Translations under genes and position numbers: made by a program
Shown here: one piece after another, positions 14,351 through 22,588 of the stretch
Layout: each line of letters begins with the position of its first letter
Numbering within the stretch: position 1 is the first letter of the stretch
Origin: Oceanicaulis sp. HTCC2633
GTDB taxonomy: Bacteria > Pseudomonadota > Alphaproteobacteria > Caulobacterales > Maricaulaceae
Length of the DNA stretch: 43,630 nt
Assembly: GCF_000152745.1 (NCBI RefSeq)
Contig: NZ_CH672428.1
Location: 2,279,728-2,323,357 of the forward strand
Direction of reading: 5' to 3'
Notes under the pieces: generated by a model
Database searches by the model: none
Told to the model about the DNA's origin: nothing
Seen by the model: the letters and a program-made list of their open reading frames with translations, nothing else

Positions 14351-16297
14351 ATGAGCGAGAACGCCAAGGAGCAAGCGCAGACGACGCCGCCTCGCGGGGT
14401 GGCGCTGACGACCAGTCTCGTCTTGCTGTACGATACGCTGGCGGCGGCCATGGCGATGTTCGCCAGCCTGATGATCCGCTATCACTTTTCCGAATACAGC
14501 GTACCGCCCGGACCGCTTGAGTATCTCGCGCCGGCAGTGTTCGCGCCGATCAGCGCCGCCGTCTTCCTGGTGCTCGGCGTTCATCGCGGCCTGTGGCGTC
14601 ACATGTCCATGCCGGACCTGCTGCCCATCGTGCAGGCGGTGCTGCTGTCGCATCTGATCTTCCTGCCGGTCTTCTTCGCCATGAACCGGCTGGAGGATTT
14701 CCCGCGCTCGACCTTCGCCCTGTCTGCTCCGCTTCTGGTCTTCCTTCTCGTGGCGCCGCGCGTGGCGGCGGCCGCCTGGCGCTCCGGCGATCTCAGATCG
14801 CTGGTCCAGCGCGGCGATGAAAGCGCGCCCATGGCCATCCTGGTCGGCGCGCGCGAGCATCTGGCCGATGTGCTCAAGGCGCATTTGCGCCGCGCCTCCG
14901 GCCCCAGCTTCCGCTTCCGCGCGCTGGTGGAGACCGAGGGCACGGCGGGCGGTCGCGCGCTCTACGGCATTCCCATCGAGGGCGGACCCGACAAGCTGAC
15001 CCGCGCCGTGCTGCGGGTGAAGCGACAGGCGGGCGACGGCCCGGTGCGCATCGTCCTGGCCGATCCCAATCCGGATGCGGCGCTGGTGAATGAAGTGGCG
15101 CGCGTGGCGGGCCGCACCGGCGTGCAGCTGAGCCGGGCGCGCGGCGGCAATGGCGTGCGCGCCTTCACCTCGGTCGAGGCGTCTGACCTTCTGGCCCGCC
15201 CGCCCCGCGCCCTGGCGCGCGACGGCGCGCGCCGCCTGATCGCCGGCAAGCGGGTGCTGGTCACCGGCGCGGGCGGCACGATCGGGTCCGAGCTGGTGCG
15301 CCAGGCGGCGGCGCTCAAGCCTGAACGCCTGATCCTGCTCGATAGCGCCGAACCCAATCTCTACGAGATCGACATGGTGCTGCAGTCCATGCCGGACGCG
15401 CCCAGCTGGCGCTCGGTGCTGGGCGACATCAAGGACCGCAAGGGTCTGGATGTGCTGATGGCCGAAGAGCAGCCCGAAGTCGTCCTCCACGCCGCAGCGC
15501 TCAAGCATGTGCCGCTGATGGAGGAGAATGTCTCCGAAACCGTGCGCACCAATCTGATGGGCACGCGCAATGTGGTCGAGGCCGCAGCCGCGGCCGGCGT
15601 GGACGCCGTGGTGTCCATCTCCACTGACAAGGCGGTCGATCCCAGCTCGATCATGGGGGGCAGCAAGCGCGCAGTGGAGCTCTATCTCGCCGCAACGGCC
15701 AGCAAGGTCGAGCCCATGAAGCTAGCCTCCGTGCGGTTCGGCAATGTGCTGGGCTCCGCCGGTTCGGTTGTGCCGCTGTTCGAGCGCCAGATCGCCCAGG
15801 GCGGCCCGGTGACAGTCACTCATGAAGAGACCACGCGCTATTTCATGACCGTGGAGGAAGCCGCCGGCCTGGTGCTGGAAGCGGGTGCCCAGGCGGGCGC
15901 TGTGGGCCTTGAGGGCGGGGATATCTTCCTTCTGGACATGGGCGAACCGGTGCTGATCTCGCGCCTGGCGCGGCAGCTGATCCGCCTGCGCGGGCTGGAG
16001 CCCGAGCGCGATGTGCCGATCATCTATACCGGCATGCGTCCGGGCGAGAAGCTGCATGAAGCGCTGACCCATGCCTTTGAACGGGTCTCGCCGGCCGGTC
16101 CGGCCGGGGTGTTGCGAATCCAGACGCCGGATCTGGATCTGGCCCGGGTGGAGTCCGCGCTGGAGCAGTTGATCGCCGCGGCGCAGCGCCGCGATGACGA
16201 TCAGGTGCGCAATCGGTTAAAACTGGTCATCGAAGCCGGCTGGCCAGAAGGCGTGACGGCGATCAGTCAGACGCTTCCCGCCGCGCGTGACGCGTGA
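14351..16297 (+). CDS. Long nucleoside-diphosphate-sugar 4,6-dehydratase (WbpM/FlaA1/CapD type)
   Basis: A 648-residue polysaccharide biosynthesis protein. About four N-terminal membrane helices (residues roughly 25-50, 60-80, 95-115, 122-142) are followed by a CoA-binding-like Rossmann domain. The catalytic extended SDR domain starts at about residue 300 with VTGAGGTIGSE. The active-site motif is STDKAVDPSSIMGGSK, with methionine where short SDR dehydratases have tyrosine; this is the known feature of the long WbpM/PglF class. Expected activity is dehydration of UDP-GlcNAc to a 4-keto-6-deoxy sugar for surface glycans. The ATG at 14351 has GGGGGAAGGCGG upstream; longer readings into the preceding gene are rejected. 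Confidence 0.92.
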   Translation: MSENAKEQAQTTPPRGVALTTSLVLLYDTLAAAMAMFASLMIRYHFSEYSVPPGPLEYLAPAVFAPISAAVFLVLGVHRGLWRHMSMPDLLPIVQAVLLSHLIFLPVFFAMNRLEDFPRSTFALSAPLLVFLLVAPRVAAAAWRSGDLRSLVQRGDESAPMAILVGAREHLADVLKAHLRRASGPSFRFRALVETEGTAGGRALYGIPIEGGPDKLTRAVLRVKRQAGDGPVRIVLADPNPDAALVNEVARVAGRTGVQLSRARGGNGVRAFTSVEASDLLARPPRALARDGARRLIAGKRVLVTGAGGTIGSELVRQAAALKPERLILLDSAEPNLYEIDMVLQSMPDAPSWRSVLGDIKDRKGLDVLMAEEQPEVVLHAAALKHVPLMEENVSETVRTNLMGTRNVVEAAAAAGVDAVVSISTDKAVDPSSIMGGSKRAVELYLAATASKVEPMKLASVRFGNVLGSAGSVVPLFERQIAQGGPVTVTHEETTRYFMTVEEAAGLVLEAGAQAGAVGLEGGDIFLLDMGEPVLISRLARQLIRLRGLEPERDVPIIYTGMRPGEKLHEALTHAFERVSPAGPAGVLRIQTPDLDLARVESALEQLIAAAQRRDDDQVRNRLKLVIEAGWPEGVTAISQTLPAARDA

Positions 16298-16356
16298 TAA
16301 GGGGCCGTCTTCGTTCCTGGCGCAGCTAGTTTGGCGCCGTATGGGAGGACGTTTCC

Positions 16357-17952
16357 ATGGATGATTCCGGCCTTGCCCCGCTCAAGCGGGCGCTGATTTC
16401 CGTTTCCGACAAAACCGGTCTCGCCGAACGCGCCGCCAAGCTGGCGGAAGCGGGCGTCGAGCTTCTGTCCACAGGCGGCACGCTGCAGGCCCTGCGCGAC
16501 GCCGGACTGGAGGCGCGCGACGTTTCGAGCGTCACCGAATACCCCGAAATGATGGATGGCCGGGTCAAGACCCTGCATCCGCGCATCCATGGCGGTCTGC
16601 TGGCCCGGCGCGACCGGGAGGATGATCTGGCGGCCATGGCGGAACATGGCATTCCCCAGATCGACCTTCTGGTGGTCAATCTCTATCCGTTCGAGGAAAC
16701 CGCCCGTTCCGGCGCCGACATCGACGCCTGCATCCAGAAGATCGATGTGGGCGGGCCGGCGATGATCCGCGCCGCCGCCAAGAACCACAATCATGTGGCC
16801 GTGTGCACCGACATGCGCGATCTCGACAAGGTGCTGGAATCCATGGCCGCCCATAACGGCGAGACCACGCTGGCCATTCGCCGCCATCTGGCCGCAAAGG
16901 CCTTCGCCCGCACCGCCGCCTATGACAGCGCGATCGCCGCGCGCTTCGAGCCGGAAGTCGAGAAACCGGCCCATAGCTGGTTCACCATTGGCGGTCGCCG
17001 TCTGAACAAGCTGCGCTATGGCGAGAACCCGCACCAGGATGCGGCGCTCTATGAAGCCGCCGAACAGCGTCCGGGCGTGGTCACGGCGCGCCAAATCCAG
17101 GGCAAGGCCCTGTCCTACAACAATATCGCCGATGCGGACGCCGCCTTTGAACTCGTCAGCGAGTTTGATCCCGAGGACCGCGCCGCAGCCGTGATCATCA
17201 AGCACGCCAACCCGTGCGGCGCCGCGGCGGCGGATGATCTCGCCACTGCCTATGAGCGCGCCTTCGCCGCGGACCCGATCTCGGCCTTTGGCGGCATCGC
17301 GGCGTTCAACCGCACGCTGGACGCCAGCACGGCGGATGCGATCACCAAGATCTTCACCGAGGTTGTTATCGCCCCGGACGCGGACGAGGCTGCGCTCGAC
17401 ATCCTGTCCGCGAAGAAGAATGTGCGGGTGCTGCTCACCGGCGCCCTCGCGGACCCCACCCAGCCGGGCTGGACCACCAAGGCGGTTGCGGGCGGTCTGC
17501 TGGTGCAGGAACGCGATACCGGCCATATCCTGCCGTCCGATCTCAAGGTGGTGACCAAGCGCGCCCCGACCGAGGAAGAGCTGGCGGATCTGATGTTCGC
17601 CTGGCGCGTGGTCAAGCACGTCAAATCGAACGCCATCGTCTTCGCCAAGGGCGGTACGACGGCGGGCGTCGGCATGGGCCAGACTTCGCGCGTGGAAGCG
17701 GTGCGGCTCGCCGCCCGGAAGGCCGAGGACGCCGCCAAGGAAAATGGCTGGGATGCGCCGCGCACGGCGAACTCCGCCTGCGCGTCCGATGCGTTCTTCC
17801 CCTTCCCGGACGGACTTCTGGAAGCGGCCAAGGCAGGCGCGCGCTGCGTCATCCAGCCGGGCGGCTCGGTGCGGGATGAAGACGTGATCGCGGCTGCTGA
17901 CGAGGCGGGCCTGGCGATGGTCTTCACCGGCATGCGCCATTTCCGTCACTAG
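16357..17952 (+). CDS. purH: Bifunctional AICAR transformylase/IMP cyclohydrolase
   Basis: A 531-residue enzyme for the last two steps of de novo IMP synthesis. The N-terminal MGS-like IMP cyclohydrolase domain carries [22 protein letters not shown] and [16 protein letters not shown]. The C-terminal AICAR transformylase domain carries the catalytic KHANPCG (about 285-291), AFGGIAAFN, and the C-terminal [10 protein letters not shown] and [12 protein letters not shown]. Length and both domains are complete. GGAGG lies a few bases upstream of the ATG. It is followed by a strong hairpin at 17973-18012. Confidence 0.98.
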   Translation: MDDSGLAPLKRALISVSDKTGLAERAAKLAEAGVELLSTGGTLQALRDAGLEARDVSSVTEYPEMMDGRVKTLHPRIHGGLLARRDREDDLAAMAEHGIPQIDLLVVNLYPFEETARSGADIDACIQKIDVGGPAMIRAAAKNHNHVAVCTDMRDLDKVLESMAAHNGETTLAIRRHLAAKAFARTAAYDSAIAARFEPEVEKPAHSWFTIGGRRLNKLRYGENPHQDAALYEAAEQRPGVVTARQIQGKALSYNNIADADAAFELVSEFDPEDRAAAVIIKHANPCGAAAADDLATAYERAFAADPISAFGGIAAFNRTLDASTADAITKIFTEVVIAPDADEAALDILSAKKNVRVLLTGALADPTQPGWTTKAVAGGLLVQERDTGHILPSDLKVVTKRAPTEEELADLMFAWRVVKHVKSNAIVFAKGGTTAGVGMGQTSRVEAVRLAARKAEDAAKENGWDAPRTANSACASDAFFPFPDGLLEAAKAGARCVIQPGGSVRDEDVIAAADEAGLAMVFTGMRHFRH

Positions 17953-17972
17953 ACTCTTCGTGTTTGACCCTG

Positions 17973-18012
17973 ATCCTGATGGGCTTAGTCATGAGGACAA
18001 GGCCATCAGGAT
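17973..18012 (+). other. Large hairpin between purH and the hydrolase gene
   Basis: Perfect 10-bp arms ATCCTGATGG (17973-17982) and CCATCAGGAT (18003-18012) enclose a 20-nt segment that itself pairs (CTTaGTC with GACAAG). The hairpin ends 12 bp before the next start codon and has no T-run. It may act in RNA stability, in attenuation, or as a translational block on the hydrolase gene. Confidence 0.5.
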
Positions 18013-18024
18013 TGGGCGCGTGAC

Positions 18025-18891
18025 ATGGATTTGCTGATCTGGGTTCTGGCGATGGCGGGCGCTGGCGTTGTCGCATTCGCGCTCTACATCGCCTGGTCGC
18101 TCTATCGGCGACTGCGCGGCCAGCACATGGCGCGCAAACCGTTCGCGGAACACGTCGCCTTCCTGGAGCCCTATGTGCGGGTGTCCTATCCGCCGGGCGA
18201 GGGCCCGTTTCCGGCGGTGCTGTTGTTTCATGGGTGCGGCGGCGTTCGCCAGGTCACCGAGAATTACGCCGCTCTGGCGGTGAAGTCCGGCGTCGCGGCG
18301 GTGATCGTGGACAGCCTGCGGGCCCGCAATATCAGCTATGAAGAGGCGCTGGCCCAGGTCTGCACCGGGCACAGGCTGTGGGGCCGCGAGCGCGCGGCGG
18401 ATGTGTATGCCGCGCTCGCCCTGATCCGACAGGACGCCCGGATCGACCCGCGCAGGCTGGCGCTGGCCGGCTGGAGCCATGGCGGCTGGACCCTGCTGGA
18501 CGCGCTGACGCTGGCGCGGATGGCGCTGCCGCCTGACGGACTGTCCGATGCGCCGGCCCAGCCCTTTGAAGGCGTGCGTGGGGCGTTTCTCGTCTATCCC
18601 TATGTCAGCGGGCCGTCCCTGGCTGTGCGCCATGACTGGCTCAGGGATATTCCCATTGAAGCCATTCTGGTGGAGCGCGATTCCATGGCCAGCGAAGCGG
18701 ACGCCTCGGTGGTCTTCAGCCGGGCGCGCCAGGAGGGGGCGCCGGTCAGCTGGTCGGTGCTGGGGGGCGTGACCCATGCCTTTGACGAGCCCGACCACCA
18801 TCCGGACTCCACCCTGCGATATGATGAACAGGCGAGCCGGGAGACCGAGGGACGGTTTGTGGATTTTCTGGATCGGCGATTACTGCAATGA
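18025..18891 (+). CDS. Membrane-anchored dienelactone hydrolase-like alpha/beta hydrolase
   Basis: A 288-residue alpha/beta hydrolase. The N-terminal hydrophobic helix (LLIWVLAMAGAGVVAFALYI) is probably a membrane anchor rather than a cleaved signal, since basic residues YRRLRGQ follow. Catalytic elements are the oxyanion loop LFHGCGG (about residues 70-76), the nucleophile elbow GWSHGG (about 152-157), and the histidine in GVTHAFDEPDHH (about 250). Topology fits the dienelactone-hydrolase family, with serine instead of the classical DLH cysteine nucleophile. The stop overlaps the next start (ATGA), indicating coupling to the lipoprotein gene. The substrate is unknown. Confidence 0.87.
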   Translation: MDLLIWVLAMAGAGVVAFALYIAWSLYRRLRGQHMARKPFAEHVAFLEPYVRVSYPPGEGPFPAVLLFHGCGGVRQVTENYAALAVKSGVAAVIVDSLRARNISYEEALAQVCTGHRLWGRERAADVYAALALIRQDARIDPRRLALAGWSHGGWTLLDALTLARMALPPDGLSDAPAQPFEGVRGAFLVYPYVSGPSLAVRHDWLRDIPIEAILVERDSMASEADASVVFSRARQEGAPVSWSVLGGVTHAFDEPDHHPDSTLRYDEQASRETEGRFVDFLDRRLLQ

Positions 18892-19472
18892 GGGACGCCA
18901 TGCGGGGATGGTTTCAGACGGGTCTGGCGGGAGTGATGGCGTTTGCAGTCCTGTCCTGTACGCGTGTTCCGGATGCGTCGGACGCCGTGGTTCTGTGCCG
19001 GGTTGAGGCCGACAGGAGCGCGCCGAGCCCAAGTCTGTATGCCGCCTACGGCACGGGCGGACCGACGCAGTGTCTCTCCCTGGCCGACCTGATGCGGCTT
19101 GAAAGCGTCACGCTGGAGACGGACTTCCCTCAAGGCGGAGCGCTGTCACGCTGGACCGGACCGCCGGTCTCGGCGGTGCTTGAAGCGTTGAACGTCCCGG
19201 CGAACTCGGATTTGCGCCTGACGGCGCTGGATGGATATCAGGTCGTGGCGCCCGCGCGCCAGCTCGCCGAGTCTGATCCCGTATTGGCCTATCAACGGGA
19301 CGGCGATCTATTGGCGCTGGGCGATCTTGGCCCGCTCATTCTGGTCTGGCCGCGCCACACGGATTCGCGCCTGGGCGAGATGACGGATGATTTGTGGCCC
19401 TGGGCCATCTTCACCCTCGAAGTTCTGGCGACAGGCGATGCTGGCGAGGACGTCGCGATGGCGCATGGATAA
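18888..19472 (+). CDS. Lipoprotein with stand-alone molybdopterin-oxidoreductase-like fold
   Basis: A 194-residue protein. A signal peptide and lipobox (FAVLSC, Cys about residue 24) predict a lipoprotein. The body resembles short sulfite-oxidase-fold proteins: a central FTGPP-type segment (LSRWTGPPVSAVLEALNVP), RLTALDGYQVVAPARQLAE, AYQRDGDLLALGDLGPLILVWP, and a C-terminal DDLWPWAIFTLEV. These small proteins lack most cofactor-binding segments of full sulfite oxidases, so cofactor binding is doubtful. The start at 18888 overlaps the upstream stop; an inner ATG at 18900 is also possible. Function unknown. Confidence 0.72.
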   Translation: MRDAMRGWFQTGLAGVMAFAVLSCTRVPDASDAVVLCRVEADRSAPSPSLYAAYGTGGPTQCLSLADLMRLESVTLETDFPQGGALSRWTGPPVSAVLEALNVPANSDLRLTALDGYQVVAPARQLAESDPVLAYQRDGDLLALGDLGPLILVWPRHTDSRLGEMTDDLWPWAIFTLEVLATGDAGEDVAMAHG

Positions 19473-19520
19473 CCGGATCCGTCGGCGCGCCTTATCTTTG
19501 ATAATCAGAGCCGAAATAGG

Positions 19521-19598
19521 TTTGAACGAATTAAAGGATGGCGCCTGAGCTCTTTGTACTTTTGAACAAGCCGATTAAAGTCCGCACCAACGATTAAA
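19521..19598. promoter_or_regulatory. Repeat-containing upstream region of the AGCS symporter gene
   Basis: TTTGAAC occurs at 19521 and 19561, exactly 40 bp apart. Each is followed by ATTAAAG (19530-19536 and 19574-19580), and a third ATTAAA is at 19593-19598. The gap is AT-richer than its surroundings and probably holds the promoter and a regulator site of the symporter gene. No confident -35/-10 pair was assigned. Confidence 0.35.
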
Positions 19599-19622
19599 CA
19601 CAACCAACGCAAGGGGAGCGGC

Positions 19623-21104
19623 GTGGGCGATCTTTTTTCCGGCCTTGATGGCCTCATCAATAACGTCTCCAACTTCATCTGGGGCGGCACCTGGGGCGAG
19701 GCCCAGGTGCTGCCGCTGGGTTTCCTGGCGGTGGTGCTTCTGGGCACCGGCCTTTACTATATGGTTCGACTGGGCGGACGCCCGGTCCTGCGGTTCTTCC
19801 CGGCTCTGAAAGAGCTTTGGGCGGGCCGCAAATCCCAGGGCGAGGATGGCGACATCACCCCCTGGCAAGCGCTGTCGACGGCACTGTCGGGCCAGGTGGG
19901 CACGGGTAACCTTGCGGGCGTGGCGACCGCCATCTCGCTGGGCGGGCCGGGCGCAATCTTCTGGATGTGGATCACCGCGCTTCTGGGCATGGCCTGCGCG
20001 TTCGCAGAATCCAGCCTGGCGGTGAAGTATCGGGAAACCCACCCGGACGGCCGCATCCATGGCGGTCCGATGTTCTACATCAAGAACGGCCTGAACAAGG
20101 GCCGTGCGGGCTTTGGCGGCTGGTTCGGCTGGCTCGCCATGCTGTTCTGCATCGGCACCCTGATCTCCGCGGTCGCGACGGGCGGCATGATCCAGGCGAA
20201 CTCGATCACCGAATCCGTGGTTCAGACCGGCAATGAGCTGAACTTCACCATCCCCACCTGGGGCGTTGGCCTGGCGCTGGCGGCGCTGGTCTTCCTGGTC
20301 ATTGTCGGCGGCATCAAGTCCATCGGCTCGGTGGCGGGCAAGGTCGTGCCCTTCATGGCGCTGTTCTATGTGGCCGTGGCCTTCGTGGTGATCTGCATCA
20401 ACATCGTTCACGTGCCCGAGGCTTTCGGCCTGATCTTCAGCCACGCCTTCGGTTGGCATGAAGCGGTGGGCGGCGCAGCCGGCTATGGCGTGATGCAGGC
20501 GGTCCGCTACGGCGTGGCGCGCGGCCTGTTCTCCAACGAGGCCGGTCAGGGCTCCGCTCCGATCGCGCACGCGGCGGCCCAGACCAAGAGCCCGGTGGCC
20601 CAGGGCGAGATCGCCATGATCGGCGTTTTCATCGACACCATCGTGATCTGCACCATGACGGCGCTGGTCATCCTGGTGGCCGAAGGCTCCTATCCGGCGG
20701 AGGGCGGCGGCGTCGTCTCCTACGCCTGGCAGTCCACACTGAACTCGTCCGCCATCACCACGGCGGCCTTTGCGAGCGCCATTCCGGGCGGTCAGTTCGT
20801 GATCACCGTGGCGCTGGCGCTGTTCGCCTTCACCACGATCATCGGCTGGTCCTACTATGCCCAGCAGGCCGCGAGCTATCTGTTCGGCGACTGGGTGACC
20901 AACATCATCCGCTATGTCTGGGTCGTGATCGTGTTCGTGGGCTGTCTGGTGGTCGACACCGTGACCCTGTGGCGCTTTGGCGATATCGCGAACGCCTCGA
21001 TGGCCTTCCCGAACCTGCTGGCGATCCTTCTGCTCTCGGGCGTTGTCGCCACCATGGCGCGCGAAGCCGACGAGAAGGTCAAGCACGGCGAAACGATCAT
21101 CTAA
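19623..21104 (+). CDS. Alanine/glycine:cation symporter (AGCS family)
   Basis: A 493-residue inner-membrane sodium- or proton-coupled symporter for alanine, glycine or related amino acids. The AGCS signature is clear: SGQVGTGNLAGVATAISLGG and PGAIFWMWITALLGM, then the conserved YGVARGLFSNEAGQGSAPIAHAAA and GWSYYAQQAASYLFG. About ten hydrophobic helices are visible. Translation starts at a GTG (19623) with AAGGGGAG upstream. It ends 23 bp before a strong terminator at 21128-21158. Confidence 0.95.
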   Translation: MGDLFSGLDGLINNVSNFIWGGTWGEAQVLPLGFLAVVLLGTGLYYMVRLGGRPVLRFFPALKELWAGRKSQGEDGDITPWQALSTALSGQVGTGNLAGVATAISLGGPGAIFWMWITALLGMACAFAESSLAVKYRETHPDGRIHGGPMFYIKNGLNKGRAGFGGWFGWLAMLFCIGTLISAVATGGMIQANSITESVVQTGNELNFTIPTWGVGLALAALVFLVIVGGIKSIGSVAGKVVPFMALFYVAVAFVVICINIVHVPEAFGLIFSHAFGWHEAVGGAAGYGVMQAVRYGVARGLFSNEAGQGSAPIAHAAAQTKSPVAQGEIAMIGVFIDTIVICTMTALVILVAEGSYPAEGGGVVSYAWQSTLNSSAITTAAFASAIPGGQFVITVALALFAFTTIIGWSYYAQQAASYLFGDWVTNIIRYVWVVIVFVGCLVVDTVTLWRFGDIANASMAFPNLLAILLLSGVVATMAREADEKVKHGETII

Positions 21105-21127
21105 CGATCCTTTCGCATCCTGACGGC

Positions 21128-21158
21128 AAAACCCCCGGCGCGCGGCGTCGGGGGTTTT
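21128..21158. terminator. Bidirectional intrinsic terminator
   Basis: AAAACCCCCG (21128-21137) pairs with CGGGGGTTTT (21149-21158) around a GC-rich loop, and T-runs are present on both strands. It serves the AGCS gene (plus) and the convergent vanZ-like gene (minus). Confidence 0.9.
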
Positions 21159-21159
21159 C

Positions 21160-21588
21160 TTATGGGCGCAGGCGGACCCGCAAGCGGCGGACCCCGTCGA
21201 TCAGGGCGACGCCCAGTCCCAAGCCGATCAGGTCCGCAATGACATCCGCCAACGATGCGGTCCGGCCCCACCCGCTCAGACCCTGGGCCAGTTCGATGGC
21301 CACGCCGAAACCGGTCAGGCCAAGCGCGAGGATCCAGAGGCGGACGGACGGCCATCCGGCGCGCGCTAGCACGGTCAGAACCAGGAAGGCGGCGATATGC
21401 TTGAGTTTGTCGACGCCGAACAGAACAGGCTCCTCGATGGGCGCCGGCAGCAATGCGACGCCGAACACGCACAGCGCGGCGACCAGCAGCACCAGCCGCG
21501 CCTGCACCGGGCTGACTTGCAAGGCTTGCGGCCCGGCGGCGGGCTTTCTACCGTCTCGCTGATTTTCCAAAGGCTCAGAGGCGCTCAT
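21160..21588 (-). CDS. VanZ-like membrane protein
   Basis: A 142-residue protein with about four hydrophobic segments. It carries the VanZ pattern: D-K-x-x-H in [19 protein letters not shown]-x-x-x-E-x-x-Q in [10 protein letters not shown], and R-x-x-S-x-x-D in [19 protein letters not shown]. VanZ homologs are uncharacterised outside teicoplanin resistance. The ATG at 21588 is preferred over a GTG at 21603. With that start the codon overlaps the bioB ATG (21587) by 2 bp in head-to-head orientation. The two 5' ends therefore overlap, and each promoter must lie inside the other's coding region or further off. Confidence 0.83.
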   Translation of the reverse strand: MSASEPLENQRDGRKPAAGPQALQVSPVQARLVLLVAALCVFGVALLPAPIEEPVLFGVDKLKHIAAFLVLTVLARAGWPSVRLWILALGLTGFGVAIELAQGLSGWGRTASLADVIADLIGLGLGVALIDGVRRLRVRLRP

Positions 21589-22585
21589 GTCCACACTTCT
21601 CACCGATCTCGACCGTCTGGCCGAACCCCGTCACGACTGGACCCGTGATGAGGTCGCCGCCCTCCATGATGCGCCGTTCAATGATCTGATCTTCGCCGCG
21701 CAAAGCCTGCACCGCCGGGTGCATCGCCCCAATACGGTGCAGAAATCGCGCCTGCTGTCGATCAAGACCGGCGGCTGTGCGGAAGACTGCGGTTATTGCA
21801 ATCAGTCCGCCCATTTCGACACGGGTCTTAAGGCGTCCAAGTTGATGGATCCCGAAGAGGTCGAGAAAAAGGCGATTGAAGCGAAAAATTCAGGCGCGAC
21901 GCGGTTCTGCATGGGTGCGGCCTGGCGCGAGCTCAAGGAGCGCGACGAGCCGAAGATCCATGACATGATCCGTCGGGTGAAAGGGTTGGGGCTCGAGACC
22001 TGCATGACGCTGGGCATGCTGGGCGAGGGTCAGGCCGAGCGCCTGGCCGAGGCGGGGCTCGATTACTACAACCACAATCTCGACACCTCGCCGGAATACT
22101 ACAAGCAGATCATCACCACCCGCACCTGGGATGACCGGATCGACACGCTCGCCAAGGTGCGTGCGGCGGGCATGAAGACCTGCTGCGGCGGCATTATCGG
22201 CATGGGGGAAAGCAAGGAGGACCGGATCGGGCTTCTGACCGAGCTGGCGACCCTGCCTGTGCATCCCGAAAGCGTGCCGGTGAACCATCTCGTGGACGTG
22301 GCGGGCACGCCGCTGTCAGGGTCGGAGAGCCTGGACGGGCTCGACTTCGTGCGCGCCATCGCCACCGCGCGCCTGATCATGCCCAAGAGCGTGGTGCGTC
22401 TCTCCGCAGGGCGGGAGACCATGTCTCGGGAGCTGCAGGCGCTGTGCTTCCTGGCGGGCGCCGGATCGATCTTTGTGGGCGATGAGCTTCTGACCACGCC
22501 GAACCCCGATCAGGATACCGATACGGTCCTGTTCCGCGATCTGGGGCTGGAAGGCGATGAGGCGGGACGTCAGGCCAACGCCTGA
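21587..22585 (+). CDS. bioB: Biotin synthase
   Basis: A 332-residue radical-SAM enzyme that inserts sulfur into dethiobiotin. The [4Fe-4S] SAM-cluster motif C-x3-C-x2-C is [12 protein letters not shown] (Cys64, Cys68, Cys71). [13 protein letters not shown], the [12 protein letters not shown] loop with the [2Fe-2S]-ligand cysteine, and RLSAGRE with the fourth-ligand arginine are all present. The length is complete. The RBS is AGAGG just upstream, inside the region where the vanZ-like gene begins on the other strand. No bioA, D or F genes are nearby. It ends 3 bp before the divL stop, convergently. Confidence 0.98.
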   Translation: MSTLLTDLDRLAEPRHDWTRDEVAALHDAPFNDLIFAAQSLHRRVHRPNTVQKSRLLSIKTGGCAEDCGYCNQSAHFDTGLKASKLMDPEEVEKKAIEAKNSGATRFCMGAAWRELKERDEPKIHDMIRRVKGLGLETCMTLGMLGEGQAERLAEAGLDYYNHNLDTSPEYYKQIITTRTWDDRIDTLAKVRAAGMKTCCGGIIGMGESKEDRIGLLTELATLPVHPESVPVNHLVDVAGTPLSGSESLDGLDFVRAIATARLIMPKSVVRLSAGRETMSRELQALCFLAGAGSIFVGDELLTTPNPDQDTDTVLFRDLGLEGDEAGRQANA

Positions 22586-22588
22586 CGT

